A stretch of DNA of 17,800 nt from JACDAL01 sp035646635. Its GTDB lineage: Bacteria; Actinomycetota; CADDZG01; WHSQ01. Location: positions 1 through 17,800 of the forward strand of contig DASRPA010000244.1 in the NCBI GenBank assembly GCA_035646635.1, read 5' to 3'. Below the pieces are notes generated by a model that worked only from the letters and a program-made list of their open reading frames with translations, had not been told where the DNA came from and made no database searches. Below are positions 1 through 5,909 of the stretch, piece by piece. How positions within the stretch are numbered: the stretch's first letter is position 1; every line of letters starts with the position of its first letter. The position numbers were made by a program, and so were the translations under genes.

Positions 1-104
1 CGTTCGATCGGATGCTGGTGGCACAGGCATTGACCGAAGGGCTGACGATCGTCACTCGAGATCCCCGACTGGGTCCCTACGGCGTATCAATGATGGCCGC
101 GTGA
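1..104 (+). CDS. PIN-domain ribonuclease (VapC-like toxin), C-terminal end only
   Basis: Only the last 33 residues are in the window, read from base 3 to the TGA at 102-104. They contain FDRMLVAQA followed by LTIVTRDPRL. This is the usual C-terminal part of PIN-domain VapC-type toxins, where the Asp of (P)FDRML and the Asp of TRD are acidic residues that help bind the catalytic metal. Family members cleave RNA, often tRNA, and are normally paired with an upstream antitoxin, which would lie outside the window. The gene lies just outside the split-tRNA boundary at 150-193, so whether it belongs to the host chromosome or to a second accessory segment cannot be seen. Family assignment is fairly safe; the toxin role is inferred. 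Confidence 0.7.
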   Translation, partial: FDRMLVAQALTEGLTIVTRDPRLGPYGVSMMAA

Positions 105-108
105 GCTA

Positions 109-124
109 AGAGCGTCGCTGCGCC
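109..124. repeat. 16-bp piece of the ppdK-flanking intergenic repeat
   Basis: AGAGCGTCGCTGCGCC here is identical to 10708-10723, which is one end of the palindromic intergenic repeat next to ppdK. The rest of the repeat is not recognisable here, so this is either a truncated copy or chance. It lies five bases after the stop of the PIN-domain gene. Confidence 0.35.
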
Positions 125-147
125 AGCGGGCCGATGTGGGCTCGCGC

Positions 148-193
148 GGTGGGGCCGGCTGGACTCGAACCAGCGACCAACGGATTATGAGTC
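148..193 (-). pseudogene. 3' half of a split tRNA(CAT) gene
   Basis: Read on the minus strand from 193, this is the anticodon loop CTCATAA, the 3' anticodon strand TCCGT, variable loop, a full T arm (GCTGG, TTCGAGT, CCAGC), acceptor strand CGGCCCC, discriminator A and CC. The bases upstream of the loop (194-230) do not form a D arm or an acceptor strand: the anticodon stem has two mismatches and GTTTGTG cannot pair with CGGCCCC. The missing partner strand GGGGCCG is found at 5942-5948. Joined at the shared core, the halves give a canonical 74-nt tRNA. The variable region and T arm resemble bacterial tRNA-Ile2 (CAT, lysidine-modified), but elongator Met cannot be excluded. Confidence 0.88.
185..193 (-). 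other. left attachment core (att)
   Basis: GACTCATAA on the minus strand, covering the anticodon loop. The identity with the right core at 5910-5918 is exactly 9 bp: the flanking bases differ on both sides (T194 versus G5919, and T184 versus C5909 as read on the minus strand). This is close to the 7-8 bp overlap region typical of tyrosine recombinases. Confidence 0.65.
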
Positions 194-212
194 AGGCCTT
201 AACGCCATGCCG

Positions 213-230
213 CTGACCTGCACAAACGCG
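213..230 (-). repeat. arm-region repeat B, left copy
   Basis: CGCGTTTGTGCAGGTCAG (minus strand) matches 15 of 18 bases of the right copy at 5867-5884, where the differing triplet is AAC instead of TTT. Both copies point the same way and lie about 20 and 25 bp from their respective cores, on opposite sides of the core once the element is circularised. This fits a recombinase or accessory-protein binding site, but no function can be proven from sequence. Confidence 0.5.
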
Positions 231-303
231 ATGAGGCATAGTCCGGATTTCCCTACCGCCGTGGACTCGAATGGCCTCGAGCGGACCAGAGGGACGTTGA
301 AAC

Positions 304-322
304 GTGGAACAAATGTGGAACA
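304..322 (+). repeat. arm-type doublet A, left copy
   Basis: GTGGAACAAATGTGGAACA consists of two GTGGAACA octamers spaced 11 bp start to start, about one helical turn. With three more flanking bases the 22-bp block 301-322 is identical to 5816-5837. Paired short direct repeats at helical spacing near an attachment core are the usual form of tyrosine-integrase arm sites. On the minus strand it can be read as VPHLFH, a sequence resembling integrase C-termini, but no integrase lies upstream here. Confidence 0.6.
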
Positions 323-392
323 CACGGAGGGATCTTGAGGCTTGTTAGCACACTCCTTCAAGGACTACCGCCTTCCTCCGGGATTCCGCTGG

Positions 393-785
393 TCAGCCCA
401 CGCGCTGAGCCGCCTCGGTAAGCCATCTCGTGACCTCATCGTCGATGTCGTTCGCGTCATAGATCTCAAGGTGATGCATCCAATGCGCCGGAGAAGGGTG
501 GACGACCTCCTTGAACCGACTCGAACCGTCGTGGCGCCCCAGGGCGATAGACAGGACAGCCGGCGCGGCGGGCCGGTGCAGGTAACGCGCGGGGGTCCAT
601 ATGTAGGCGAATCCCCGCTTGCGTCGAAACGCGACCTGGCTCTTGGTGACGCGCACTTCGTAGTTGCCGAGTTTCCCCAGGATCCGGCAGATCTTCTCGT
701 AGGCTCGTAGGCCCTCTGGCGATGTCTCGAAGAACTCCATTACGTCCAACGTGGTCCCCACCGATCTTTCGCGCTTCTGCCTCAT
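393..785 (-). CDS. DUF5655 domain protein
   Basis: A 130-residue soluble protein. The middle contains ETSPEGLRAYEKICRILGKL, then VTKSQVAFRRKRGFAYIW and a basic C-terminal part ending in a predicted helix. The pattern of helix, short strand, Lys-Ser/Thr-x-x-Ala-Phe and an aromatic-rich strand matches DUF5655, a small domain of unknown biochemical function often found alone or at the end of other accessory-region proteins. I chose ATG at 785 because GAGG lies a few bases upstream; a GTG at 815 would add ten residues. It sits at the left end of the element, is convergent with nothing, and has no operon partner: the nearest gene upstream on the same strand is over 400 bp away. Function is unknown. 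Confidence 0.7.
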   Translation of the reverse strand: MRQKRERSVGTTLDVMEFFETSPEGLRAYEKICRILGKLGNYEVRVTKSQVAFRRKRGFAYIWTPARYLHRPAAPAVLSIALGRHDGSSRFKEVVHPSPAHWMHHLEIYDANDIDDEVTRWLTEAAQRVG

Positions 786-1080
786 CTCATCCTCGCAACA
801 GTTCGGCCAATTCACTCGCGTTGCGTTGGGCGTAATCCCTGTAGCAGTTGTCTAGATCCGGATAAGCGCTGTGCTTAAAGGCGTTTTCGCTGGTCGTCGC
901 TGAGCGAAGGGCTATTTATCAGGACTAGCGTTTGCCCAGGTAAACGGCGCGTTCTTCCATCTGCCAGAGACTTTATCTGCCTAGCTGAACGGTGGCCTTT
1001 CCATGAATGGCGAGAGGCATGTGGGGGGCGTGCATGGCTCGAACCCACGCCAGTAGACACGGGCACCTGTAGGTCTGGGA
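786..1080. other. Intergenic stretch without a convincing gene
   Basis: About 300 bp between the DUF5655 gene and the baeRF-like fragment. Frames open across it give low-complexity, unrecognisable translations. It is more AT-rich than its surroundings around 840-1010. The end near 1020-1080 holds a degenerate tRNA-like 3' fragment listed separately. The promoter of the DUF5655 gene should lie in 790-870, but no clear -35/-10 pair stands out. Confidence 0.5.
1020..1080 (-). pseudogene. degenerate tRNA-Leu-like 3' fragment
   Basis: Read on the minus strand this holds AGGTGCCCG, an 11-nt gap, then GCGTGGGTTCGAGCC and a C-rich end. It resembles the long variable arm and T arm of a tRNA-Leu, but the variable arm stem no longer pairs well and the T stem pairs imperfectly. 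No anticodon stem, D arm or 5' acceptor strand is found upstream. It starts three bases after the stop of the fragment at 1084-1240. Best explained as a scar of an older insertion or rearrangement; chance similarity remains possible. Confidence 0.3.
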
Positions 1081-1083
1081 AAG

Positions 1084-1240
1084 TCACCAGCGCATTACCG
1101 CCGCGATCCTGCCCCACTCCGCCAATTGATCGTCGGCTACGAACCTGAGCTCGGCGTCGTGGCGCAACGCGGTCTCAACCACCTCGTCCAGGGCCCGGAT
1201 GGACCCGTTCAGCGGGGCCACCCGGACCAGGCGGTCATCG
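1084..1240 (-). pseudogene. C-terminal fragment resembling a baeRF-type (eRF1-like) protein
   Basis: A frame that ends at the TGA at 1084-1086 reads VRVAPLNGSIRALDEVVETA, then LRHDAELRFVADDQ and finally WGRIAAVMRW. The combination of a helix, an 'A-E-L-x-x-V' strand and a terminal 'G-x-I-A-A-x-x-R-aromatic' motif is how bacterial archaeo-eukaryotic release-factor-like (baeRF) proteins commonly end. Only about 50 residues remain; upstream the frame runs antiparallel-free but into the 3' end of the MMPL gene in another phase, so the N-terminal part is gone. A short independent protein starting at a GTG near 1221 cannot be excluded. Likely a truncated gene left by recombination at about 1235. 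Family call is from memory of the family pattern. Confidence 0.4.
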
Positions 1241-3397
1241 CGCTGCTTCGGGGGCGGTGCCTCTGGGCGGGATGCCTTCACCTTCGAGATGTACCGCCGG
1301 CAAAATCCGAGCGAGCCAACCCGGGAGCCACCAGTTCGCGTCACCGAGCAGCGCCATCGTCGCTGGCACGAGCACGACCCGAACGATCGTCGCGTCCACG
1401 AGCACAGCGGTTGCCAGCCCAACGCCCATCATCTTGACGATCGGATCGTCGTTCAGGACGAAGCTGAGGAAGACGCTGATCATGATCAAGGCCGCCGATG
1501 TGATGACCCGGGCTGTTGCGCCAAGCCCTCGCACGATGCTGTCGGAGTTGCTGCCGGTTACGAGATACTCCTCGCGTATCCGGGACAGCAGGAACACCTC
1601 GTAGTCCATCGACAATCCGAACAAGATGGCGAACATCATCATCGGCACGAACGCCGCCACCGGGATCGTTTCTTCCAGACCCACGAGTCCCAGTCCCCAA
1701 CCCCACTGGAAGATCGCGACGACCACTCCGTATGCCGCACCGATCGATAGGAGATTCAGAAGCGCTGCTTTCAGAGGAACGAGGATGGACCTGAACACGA
1801 TCATGAGCAGGATGAACGACATACCGACCACCGCTCCCATGAACCACGGGAGTCGTTCGGAGATCTTGTCTGACTGGTCGATGAAAGATGCCGTGGGGCC
1901 GCCCACGTAGGCGCGGCCGTCGAAGTCATCTGTCAGCGACGGCAGGACGTCCTGTCTCAGGGAGTGGACGAGATCGGTCGTGGCCTCCGACGAGGGGGAG
2001 CTCCCTGGGATCACCTGCATGACCGCCGTGTCACCGGCAGGATTGACAACGGGAGGCGTCACGGCGGCAACGCCTTCGGTCGTCCGCAGTTCGGTCGCCA
2101 GGTCCTCCATCCCGGTGGGATCGCCGTTCCCACCGAGGTCGACAACAACCAGAAGCGGCCCGTTAACGCCGACCCCGAAACCGTCCGACAACAGGTCATA
2201 CGCTCTGCGCTGCGTATCGTCGCGGCTCTTCGAGCCCGCGTCGTTGTAACCGAGACGCATGTTCAGCACGGGAACCGCGGCGAGCAACAGAACGGCGAGG
2301 CTCGCCAGCAGATAGCGACCCGGCTTCGCAACGACCCTGCGAGCCCAGCGAACCCACGACCCACCATCCTCCGGTTCCGGCTTCTGCTTTCGCACGCGAA
2401 GTGACTCGATGCGATCGCCGACGATCGCCAAGAGGGCGGGGAGGAGGGTGACGGCCGCTACCACCGCTACGGCAACCACGATGGCCGCCGCGTAGCCGAG
2501 CGAGGCGACGAACGGTATGCCCGATAGCTGAAGACCCAAGATGGCGATGACGACGGTGCCACCCGCGAACACCACGGACTGGCCGGACGTTGCGTTCGCC
2601 GACGCGATCGCGTCGACGCGCGACTTCCCCGAGGCGACGTTTTGGCGGTAACGAGCGACAACGAAGAGCGCGTAGTCGATGCCCACGCCGAGCCCGATCA
2701 TGGTCGCGAGACGGGAAGCCACGGACGGCATGTCGATCACGGACGACAGGATCACGATGCTGGACAGCCCCGTGGCCAGTCCCAACATCGCGGTGCCCAT
2801 CGTCAGACCCATCGCAACGAGAGATCCGAACGCGAACAACAGGACCAGCACCGCCGTGACGAGACCTACGGCCTCGGAGATGCCGGTGTGCCGAGGTTCG
2901 AGTGCCTGGACCAACTCGCCGCCGAACTCCACCTGGAGGCCCTCGTCCCCGTCGTCCACGGCAAGGAGACGTTCGCGGTCTACGGCTTCGAGCTCCGTGA
3001 CCGGACGGTCGTAAACGACCCGAGTGAAAGCGACGGTGTCGTCCTGCGACACTCCCCCCGAGGGAACACCACTGAAGGGGTCGGCAACCATGGACACATG
3101 CGGAAGAGCACGAACCTCGGCCAACGCGTCGGCAACCTCGCCGCGGCGCGCGCCGATCCCCGCTTCATCGAAGAACACGACGGTGGCCGTGGCGCCAGAT
3201 TGGGAAGGGAACCGGTCCTCGAGAAGGTCGCCTGCGGCCTGCGACTCCACCCCGGGAACCTCGAAATTGTCGACAGGAGAGCCGCCCAGCCCGCCGCGCA
3301 GAACCAGGAGAGACCCGGCGACCGCGACCCACGCGGCAAGGACGACCCACCTACGACGAGCGACACCGGAGCCCAGGGCGTAAAGGAACTTGGTCAT
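1235..3397 (-). CDS. MMPL/RND-family membrane exporter
   Basis: A 720-residue polytopic protein with two repeated halves. Each half has a first membrane helix, a ~150-residue extracytoplasmic loop and a bundle of five helices. MMPL hallmarks are GLGVGIDYALFVVARYRQ in half one and GLSMDYEVFLLSRIREEY in half two; the Asp in each is expected to take part in proton coupling. Members export drugs, lipids or other hydrophobic compounds across the cytoplasmic membrane; the substrate here is unknown. I chose ATG at 3397 because GAGGAGG precedes it by a normal distance; an upstream ATG at 3427 has no such site and overlaps the promoter. The C-terminus (HLEGEG) looks like the natural family end. It is divergent from the TetR gene, with a palindrome between them, so regulation by that repressor is likely. 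Confidence 0.93.
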   Translation of the reverse strand: MTKFLYALGSGVARRRWVVLAAWVAVAGSLLVLRGGLGGSPVDNFEVPGVESQAAGDLLEDRFPSQSGATATVVFFDEAGIGARRGEVADALAEVRALPHVSMVADPFSGVPSGGVSQDDTVAFTRVVYDRPVTELEAVDRERLLAVDDGDEGLQVEFGGELVQALEPRHTGISEAVGLVTAVLVLLFAFGSLVAMGLTMGTAMLGLATGLSSIVILSSVIDMPSVASRLATMIGLGVGIDYALFVVARYRQNVASGKSRVDAIASANATSGQSVVFAGGTVVIAILGLQLSGIPFVASLGYAAAIVVAVAVVAAVTLLPALLAIVGDRIESLRVRKQKPEPEDGGSWVRWARRVVAKPGRYLLASLAVLLLAAVPVLNMRLGYNDAGSKSRDDTQRRAYDLLSDGFGVGVNGPLLVVVDLGGNGDPTGMEDLATELRTTEGVAAVTPPVVNPAGDTAVMQVIPGSSPSSEATTDLVHSLRQDVLPSLTDDFDGRAYVGGPTASFIDQSDKISERLPWFMGAVVGMSFILLMIVFRSILVPLKAALLNLLSIGAAYGVVVAIFQWGWGLGLVGLEETIPVAAFVPMMMFAILFGLSMDYEVFLLSRIREEYLVTGSNSDSIVRGLGATARVITSAALIMISVFLSFVLNDDPIVKMMGVGLATAVLVDATIVRVVLVPATMALLGDANWWLPGWLARILPAVHLEGEGIPPRGTAPEAAR

Positions 3398-3426
3398 GGC
3401 ATTACCTCCTCGAGAGTAAGGAGACA

Positions 3427-3456
3427 AGCATAGTGGCAGTCCCTGTCATTTGTCAA
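3427..3456 (-). promoter_or_regulatory. promoter of the MMPL exporter gene
   Basis: Minus strand: -35 TTGACA at 3456-3451, 18-bp spacer, -10 TATGCT at 3432-3427. Transcription should start near 3420, leaving a short leader with the GAGGAGG ribosome site before ATG 3397. The -35 box is half of the palindrome at 3451-3472. Confidence 0.6.
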
Positions 3457-3472
3457 TCCCTGTCTATTGACA
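3451..3472. promoter_or_regulatory. probable TetR operator: palindrome made of two back-to-back -35 boxes
   Basis: TGTCAAT (3451-3457), 8-bp spacer, ATTGACA (3466-3472): perfect 7-bp inverted arms. Each arm contains the TTGACA -35 hexamer of one of the two divergent promoters. A dimeric TetR protein bound here would cover both -35 boxes and repress both directions. A further CCTGTCA lies just left (3442-3448) and may be an extra half site. Confidence 0.6.
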
Positions 3473-3495
3473 GTATCTGCCTCCCTGCTTAGGAT
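3467..3495 (+). promoter_or_regulatory. promoter of the tetR-hydrolase pair
   Basis: -35 TTGACA at 3467-3472, exact 17-bp spacer, -10 TAGGAT at 3490-3495. The predicted start is 7-8 bases downstream, at about the A of ATG 3503. The mRNA would then be leaderless, which is common in Actinomycetota. Confidence 0.6.
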
Positions 3496-3502
3496 GTCGG
3501 CC

Positions 3503-4093
3503 ATGAGCCCCCCAGGCCTCCGTGAGCGCAAGAAGGTCAGAACCGCAGCGAAAATCGAGGAGATCGCCCTGCGCCTGTTCTCGGAGCGCGGCTACGACGC
3601 GACGACAGTCGACGAGATCGCGGCGGAAGCCGAGATCGCTCCCCGAACCTTCTTCCGCTACTTCCCCAGCAAGGAAGACGTCGTCCTCGGGCACTACGAG
3701 CAGAGGATGACGCTCCTGCGGAGCGCGCTGGCCAAGCGCCCGGGCACCGAGGCCCCGATGATGGCGTTGCGCCACGCATTCCACGAGGTCGGACGTGATT
3801 TCGAAGCGCATCACGAAGCTCTGCTCCGTCGAACCATGCTGATCGCAACCACACCCTCGCTGCGCGCCCGGAACCTCGAGCTTCAGATCGGGTGGGAACG
3901 GGTGATCGCCGAAGCCATCGCGGCCCGTCGGGGCGTCGAAGCGAACGACATGCAGGTGCGTCTCGTGGCTGCATGTGCCGTCGCCGCCATGCGAGTGGCA
4001 TTGGAAAGATGGGTCACGGCCGGCGGAACGGCTTCGTTGCCCGAGCAGTTCGATCGCTGCCTGGATCTGGTCGAGCGAGGCCTCGGCGATTGA
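3503..4093 (+). CDS. TetR/AcrR-family transcriptional repressor
   Basis: A 196-residue protein. Residues ~8-60 form the TetR helix-turn-helix: AAKIEEIALRLFSERGYDAT, then VDEIAAEAEIAPRTFFRYFPSKED, the classic recognition-helix pattern. The remaining helical part is the variable ligand-binding and dimer domain and ends as a TetR_C-type 'mycofactocin/AcrR-like' helix bundle without recognisable ligand residues. Start choice: the -10 box TAGGAT covers an upstream ATG at 3494, so ATG 3503 is the first start that can be on the transcript. The gene is divergent from the MMPL exporter, a standard arrangement for a local repressor that is released by the exporter's substrate. Its stop overlaps the start of the hydrolase. 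The ligand is not known. Confidence 0.92.
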   Translation: MSPPGLRERKKVRTAAKIEEIALRLFSERGYDATTVDEIAAEAEIAPRTFFRYFPSKEDVVLGHYEQRMTLLRSALAKRPGTEAPMMALRHAFHEVGRDFEAHHEALLRRTMLIATTPSLRARNLELQIGWERVIAEAIAARRGVEANDMQVRLVAACAVAAMRVALERWVTAGGTASLPEQFDRCLDLVERGLGD

Positions 4094-4977
4094 GCTCCCG
4101 GCGAGCACACGGTGTCCGCAGATACCTGCTGCTGTTGATAGCGGCGGGTACCGCTCTTTACGCAGCTACTCCTGCGCTCCTCCGACGGGCATTCCGCGTG
4201 GGCAAGGGTCGCAGTAACGAACTGCCTAGCGACGTCATCTGGATCCAAGGCCGGCGAGGCAAGCGCCTCGCGGCGCGCTACCTGGTCCCGCCCGGGGTTG
4301 ACCCTCTCGGCGTCGCACTCGTGATGCATGGATGGGGATCGAGCTCCGAGCGAATGCTGGCCGCCGTCGAACCCCTCCACGGCGCGGGGTTGAGTGTCCT
4401 TTTGATCGATGCACGTTGCCACGGAGCGAGTGATGACGACGATCTCACTTCCATGCCCCGCTTCGCAGAGGACATCGAAAGCGGTCTGGAGTGGCTAGGG
4501 GATCATCAGGGCATCGATCCCCGCCGGGTGATTCTCATCGGGCATTCGGTCGGAGCGGGCGCCGCTTTGCTGGCGGCGACCAGGATTCAGGTGGCGGGTG
4601 TCGTGACCCTGTCCTCAATGGCACATCCGCGCGACATGATGAAGTCGTCGATGGCCCGGGCGCGGATCCCTCGGGCCATCGTTGCTTACGTCATGTGGCG
4701 GATGCAGAGGATCCTGGGCCAGAGATTCGACGAATTCGCACCCGTAAACACCATCCGAAGGGTCTCGAGTCCCGTTCTCATCGTGCATGGCGACTCAGAC
4801 GTGGCCGTCCCGTTGTCCGACGCGTACCGGCTCCAGCAGTCCGCGCGTCAGGGGACGCGAGTACTGGTCATCCAGGGCGCCGATCACAGGGCGCCGGATG
4901 CCTTCGTTCGGGAAGCCGGCGAGATCACGTCCTGGATCACCTCCCTTTGGAGCGACGCGGACGTCTATCTCACGTAG
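4090..4977 (+). CDS. alpha/beta-hydrolase, membrane-anchored
   Basis: A 295-residue protein. A basic N-terminus is followed by one hydrophobic helix (residues ~12-30: YLLLLIAAGTALYAATPALL), so it is probably anchored in the membrane. The alpha/beta-hydrolase fold follows: oxyanion HGWGSS (~80-85), nucleophile elbow GHSVGAG with Ser153, acid in HGDSDVAVP (Asp237, or Asp235), and His266 in GADHRAP. Likely an esterase, lipase or peptidase; the substrate is unknown. The start is a TTG at 4090 whose last two bases and next base form the TGA stop of tetR (TTGA overlap), with GAGG upstream, which implies translational coupling. The same frame is open much further upstream, but that part only shadows tetR. 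Being co-transcribed with the repressor and divergent from the exporter suggests a joint detoxification or lipid-export unit. Confidence 0.87.
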   Translation: MSSRRAHGVRRYLLLLIAAGTALYAATPALLRRAFRVGKGRSNELPSDVIWIQGRRGKRLAARYLVPPGVDPLGVALVMHGWGSSSERMLAAVEPLHGAGLSVLLIDARCHGASDDDDLTSMPRFAEDIESGLEWLGDHQGIDPRRVILIGHSVGAGAALLAATRIQVAGVVTLSSMAHPRDMMKSSMARARIPRAIVAYVMWRMQRILGQRFDEFAPVNTIRRVSSPVLIVHGDSDVAVPLSDAYRLQQSARQGTRVLVIQGADHRAPDAFVREAGEITSWITSLWSDADVYLT

Positions 4978-5173
4978 AAGGGACTGGGGTCGCAGCGTGC
5001 TGAGGCGACTTCTAGGCCCTTGAGATGCGAGCAGCAGCTTCATCGGTGATCGGCTGCAGCTCCTGGCGCTCCGCCCTGGCCGAAATCGCTGCCACAGGAG
5101 CCAGGACTCTTGCGCCTCGCAGACGACATGGGACGTACGAACGGCAGCCCTTTCCTCTGTTTGCCGTCTCAAT

Positions 5174-5193
5174 GTTGGGGATTTGTGGGGGGC
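5174..5193. repeat. doublet motif, possible relic of another attachment region
   Basis: TTGGGGATTTGTGGGGGG: two G-rich heptamers about 11 bp apart. It is similar to 5410-5428 and has the same layout as the arm doublets A. On the minus strand it reads PPTNPQH followed by a stop, a pattern reminiscent of integrase C-termini, but an in-frame stop lies just before, so it is not a functional coding end. Confidence 0.3.
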
Positions 5194-5409
5194 AATCAAC
5201 GCATCGGATGGATCGCACCAAAAAGATGCACCTTGACCTGCGCCTTTGGGGACCAGAGGGAGTCGAAGCTGCGACCTCACCCGTGCGAGGTGTGCCGAAG
5301 TCACTTACGGCTGCGCACATGCATTCACATTCTCGGCCATCTAGGCAGGTCAGACGGCAAACGCGGTGCGCGCCTATTCACATCCACTGCCGCAGGTTTC
5401 CTTCGATGA

Positions 5410-5428
5410 TGGTAGGGATTTGTTAGGG
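5410..5428. repeat. second copy of the G-rich doublet motif
   Basis: GTAGGGATTTGTTAGGGGA: TAGGG repeated at 11-bp spacing around ATTTGT, diverged from the copy at 5174-5193. Location ~300 bp from the intact tRNA fits debris of earlier integrations at this locus. Confidence 0.3.
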
Positions 5429-5469
5429 GACGGGGAACCAACACGCGCCCCCGGTGAGTCTCGTCGCTA

Positions 5470-5495
5470 CGAAAGAAGGAGGCCCGAAGGCCTCC
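5470..5495 (-). terminator. rho-independent terminator of the tRNA transcript
   Basis: Minus strand: GGAGGCC TTCG GGCCTCC, a perfect 7-bp stem with a stable UUCG tetraloop, followed by TTCTTTC. It lies about 226 nt downstream of the intact tRNA(CAT) and points the right way to end transcription coming from tRNA-Asn and the tRNA(CAT) genes. In the plus direction there is no U-tract. Confidence 0.75.
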
Positions 5496-5720
5496 TCCCG
5501 AACACTTCCCTAATCAGGTCAAGGGATCGCGCAAGTATGTGACGCCCGGCTTCTAACTCGTTTCGTTCGGGTCCTGCTCCGCAGCTAGTTTCATAAAGGA
5601 AGGAAGTTGTGACCTCCCGCCACCGATCCCTAGGGTAGGCCCCGTTGGAGACAAATGCGGGCGCAACTCGCGAGTTCACTGCTGGGAAAACTTCGAACGC
5701 GAACAAGAAATTTCAGGTAG

Positions 5721-5794
5721 TGGGGGCGGTTGGACTCGAACCAACGGCCGGGCGATTATGAGTCGCCTGCTCTAACCAACTGAGCTACGCCCCC
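5721..5794 (-). tRNA. intact tRNA(CAT), tRNA-Ile2 or elongator tRNA-Met, carried by the element
   Basis: A complete 74-nt cloverleaf: acceptor GGGGGCG/CGCCCCC (7/7), T8-A9, D arm GCTC/GAGC, anticodon stem GGCGA/TCGCC with loop CTCATAA (anticodon CAT), variable loop, T arm GTTGG-TTCGAGT-CCAAC, discriminator A; no CCA encoded. It is not an initiator tRNA (first pair is G-C and the anticodon stem lacks the three G-C pairs). The anticodon arm resembles bacterial tRNA-Ile2, whose C34 is changed to lysidine, but elongator Met is possible. It is not identical to the split tRNA of the host (different acceptor, anticodon-stem and T-stem bases). It lies inside the element next to the right end, on the same strand as the broken 5' half 116 nt upstream, so it can replace the lost gene. 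Confidence 0.93.
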
Positions 5795-5818
5795 GTGGAC
5801 TGCATTGGACAACACAAC

Positions 5819-5837
5819 GTGGAACAAATGTGGAACA
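5819..5837 (+). repeat. arm-type doublet A, right copy
   Basis: GTGGAACAAATGTGGAACA, identical and in the same orientation to 304-322 (22 bp identical with the preceding AAC). It lies between the right core and the intact tRNA, about 73 bp from the core and 24 bp upstream of the tRNA 5' end. Confidence 0.6.
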
Positions 5838-5866
5838 TTGCGCACCAACTTACGAGCCACAAGTCT

Positions 5867-5884
5867 CTGACCTGCACGTTCGCG
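5867..5884 (-). repeat. arm-region repeat B, right copy
   Basis: CGCGAACGTGCAGGTCAG on the minus strand; 15/18 match to 213-230. With doublet A it gives the order A-B-core-B-A in the reconstructed circular attachment site, all copies in direct orientation. Confidence 0.5.
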
Positions 5885-5909
5885 GGCGAAACGGCGATGT
5901 AGTGGAAGG

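Larger units (their letters stand above)
4978..5720. other. 743-bp stretch without a convincing gene, with mobile-element debris
   Basis: Between the hydrolase and the intact tRNA. Several open frames exist on both strands but none shows a recognisable domain, a ribosome site or high-GC codon periodicity. On the minus strand around 5012-5110 a frame ends with a helix-like tail (ELQPITDEAAARISRA), possibly a decayed gene end. Two tandem-doublet motifs (5174-5193 and 5410-5428) and a terminator (5470-5495) are listed separately. Confidence 0.5.

Noticed and set aside
875..1117. 80-codon minus-strand frame
   Set aside because: Runs across the tRNA-like fragment and has no recognisable content.
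2642..3433. 263-codon plus-strand frame opposite the MMPL gene
   Set aside because: Antisense shadow; the MMPL frame has clear family motifs and a ribosome site.
3892..4089. Upstream extension of the hydrolase frame
   Set aside because: Overlaps tetR out of frame and gives an Arg/Gly-rich tail without homology; the TTG at 4090 with TTGA overlap is a better start.
5025..5426. 133-codon plus-strand frame after the hydrolase
   Set aside because: No ribosome site, no domain, odd composition, and it spans the doublet motifs.
5467..5706. 79-codon minus-strand frame between the intact tRNA and the terminator
   Set aside because: Its 3' end is the terminator hairpin itself (RRPSGLLLS) and it lies in a tRNA transcript; no domain.
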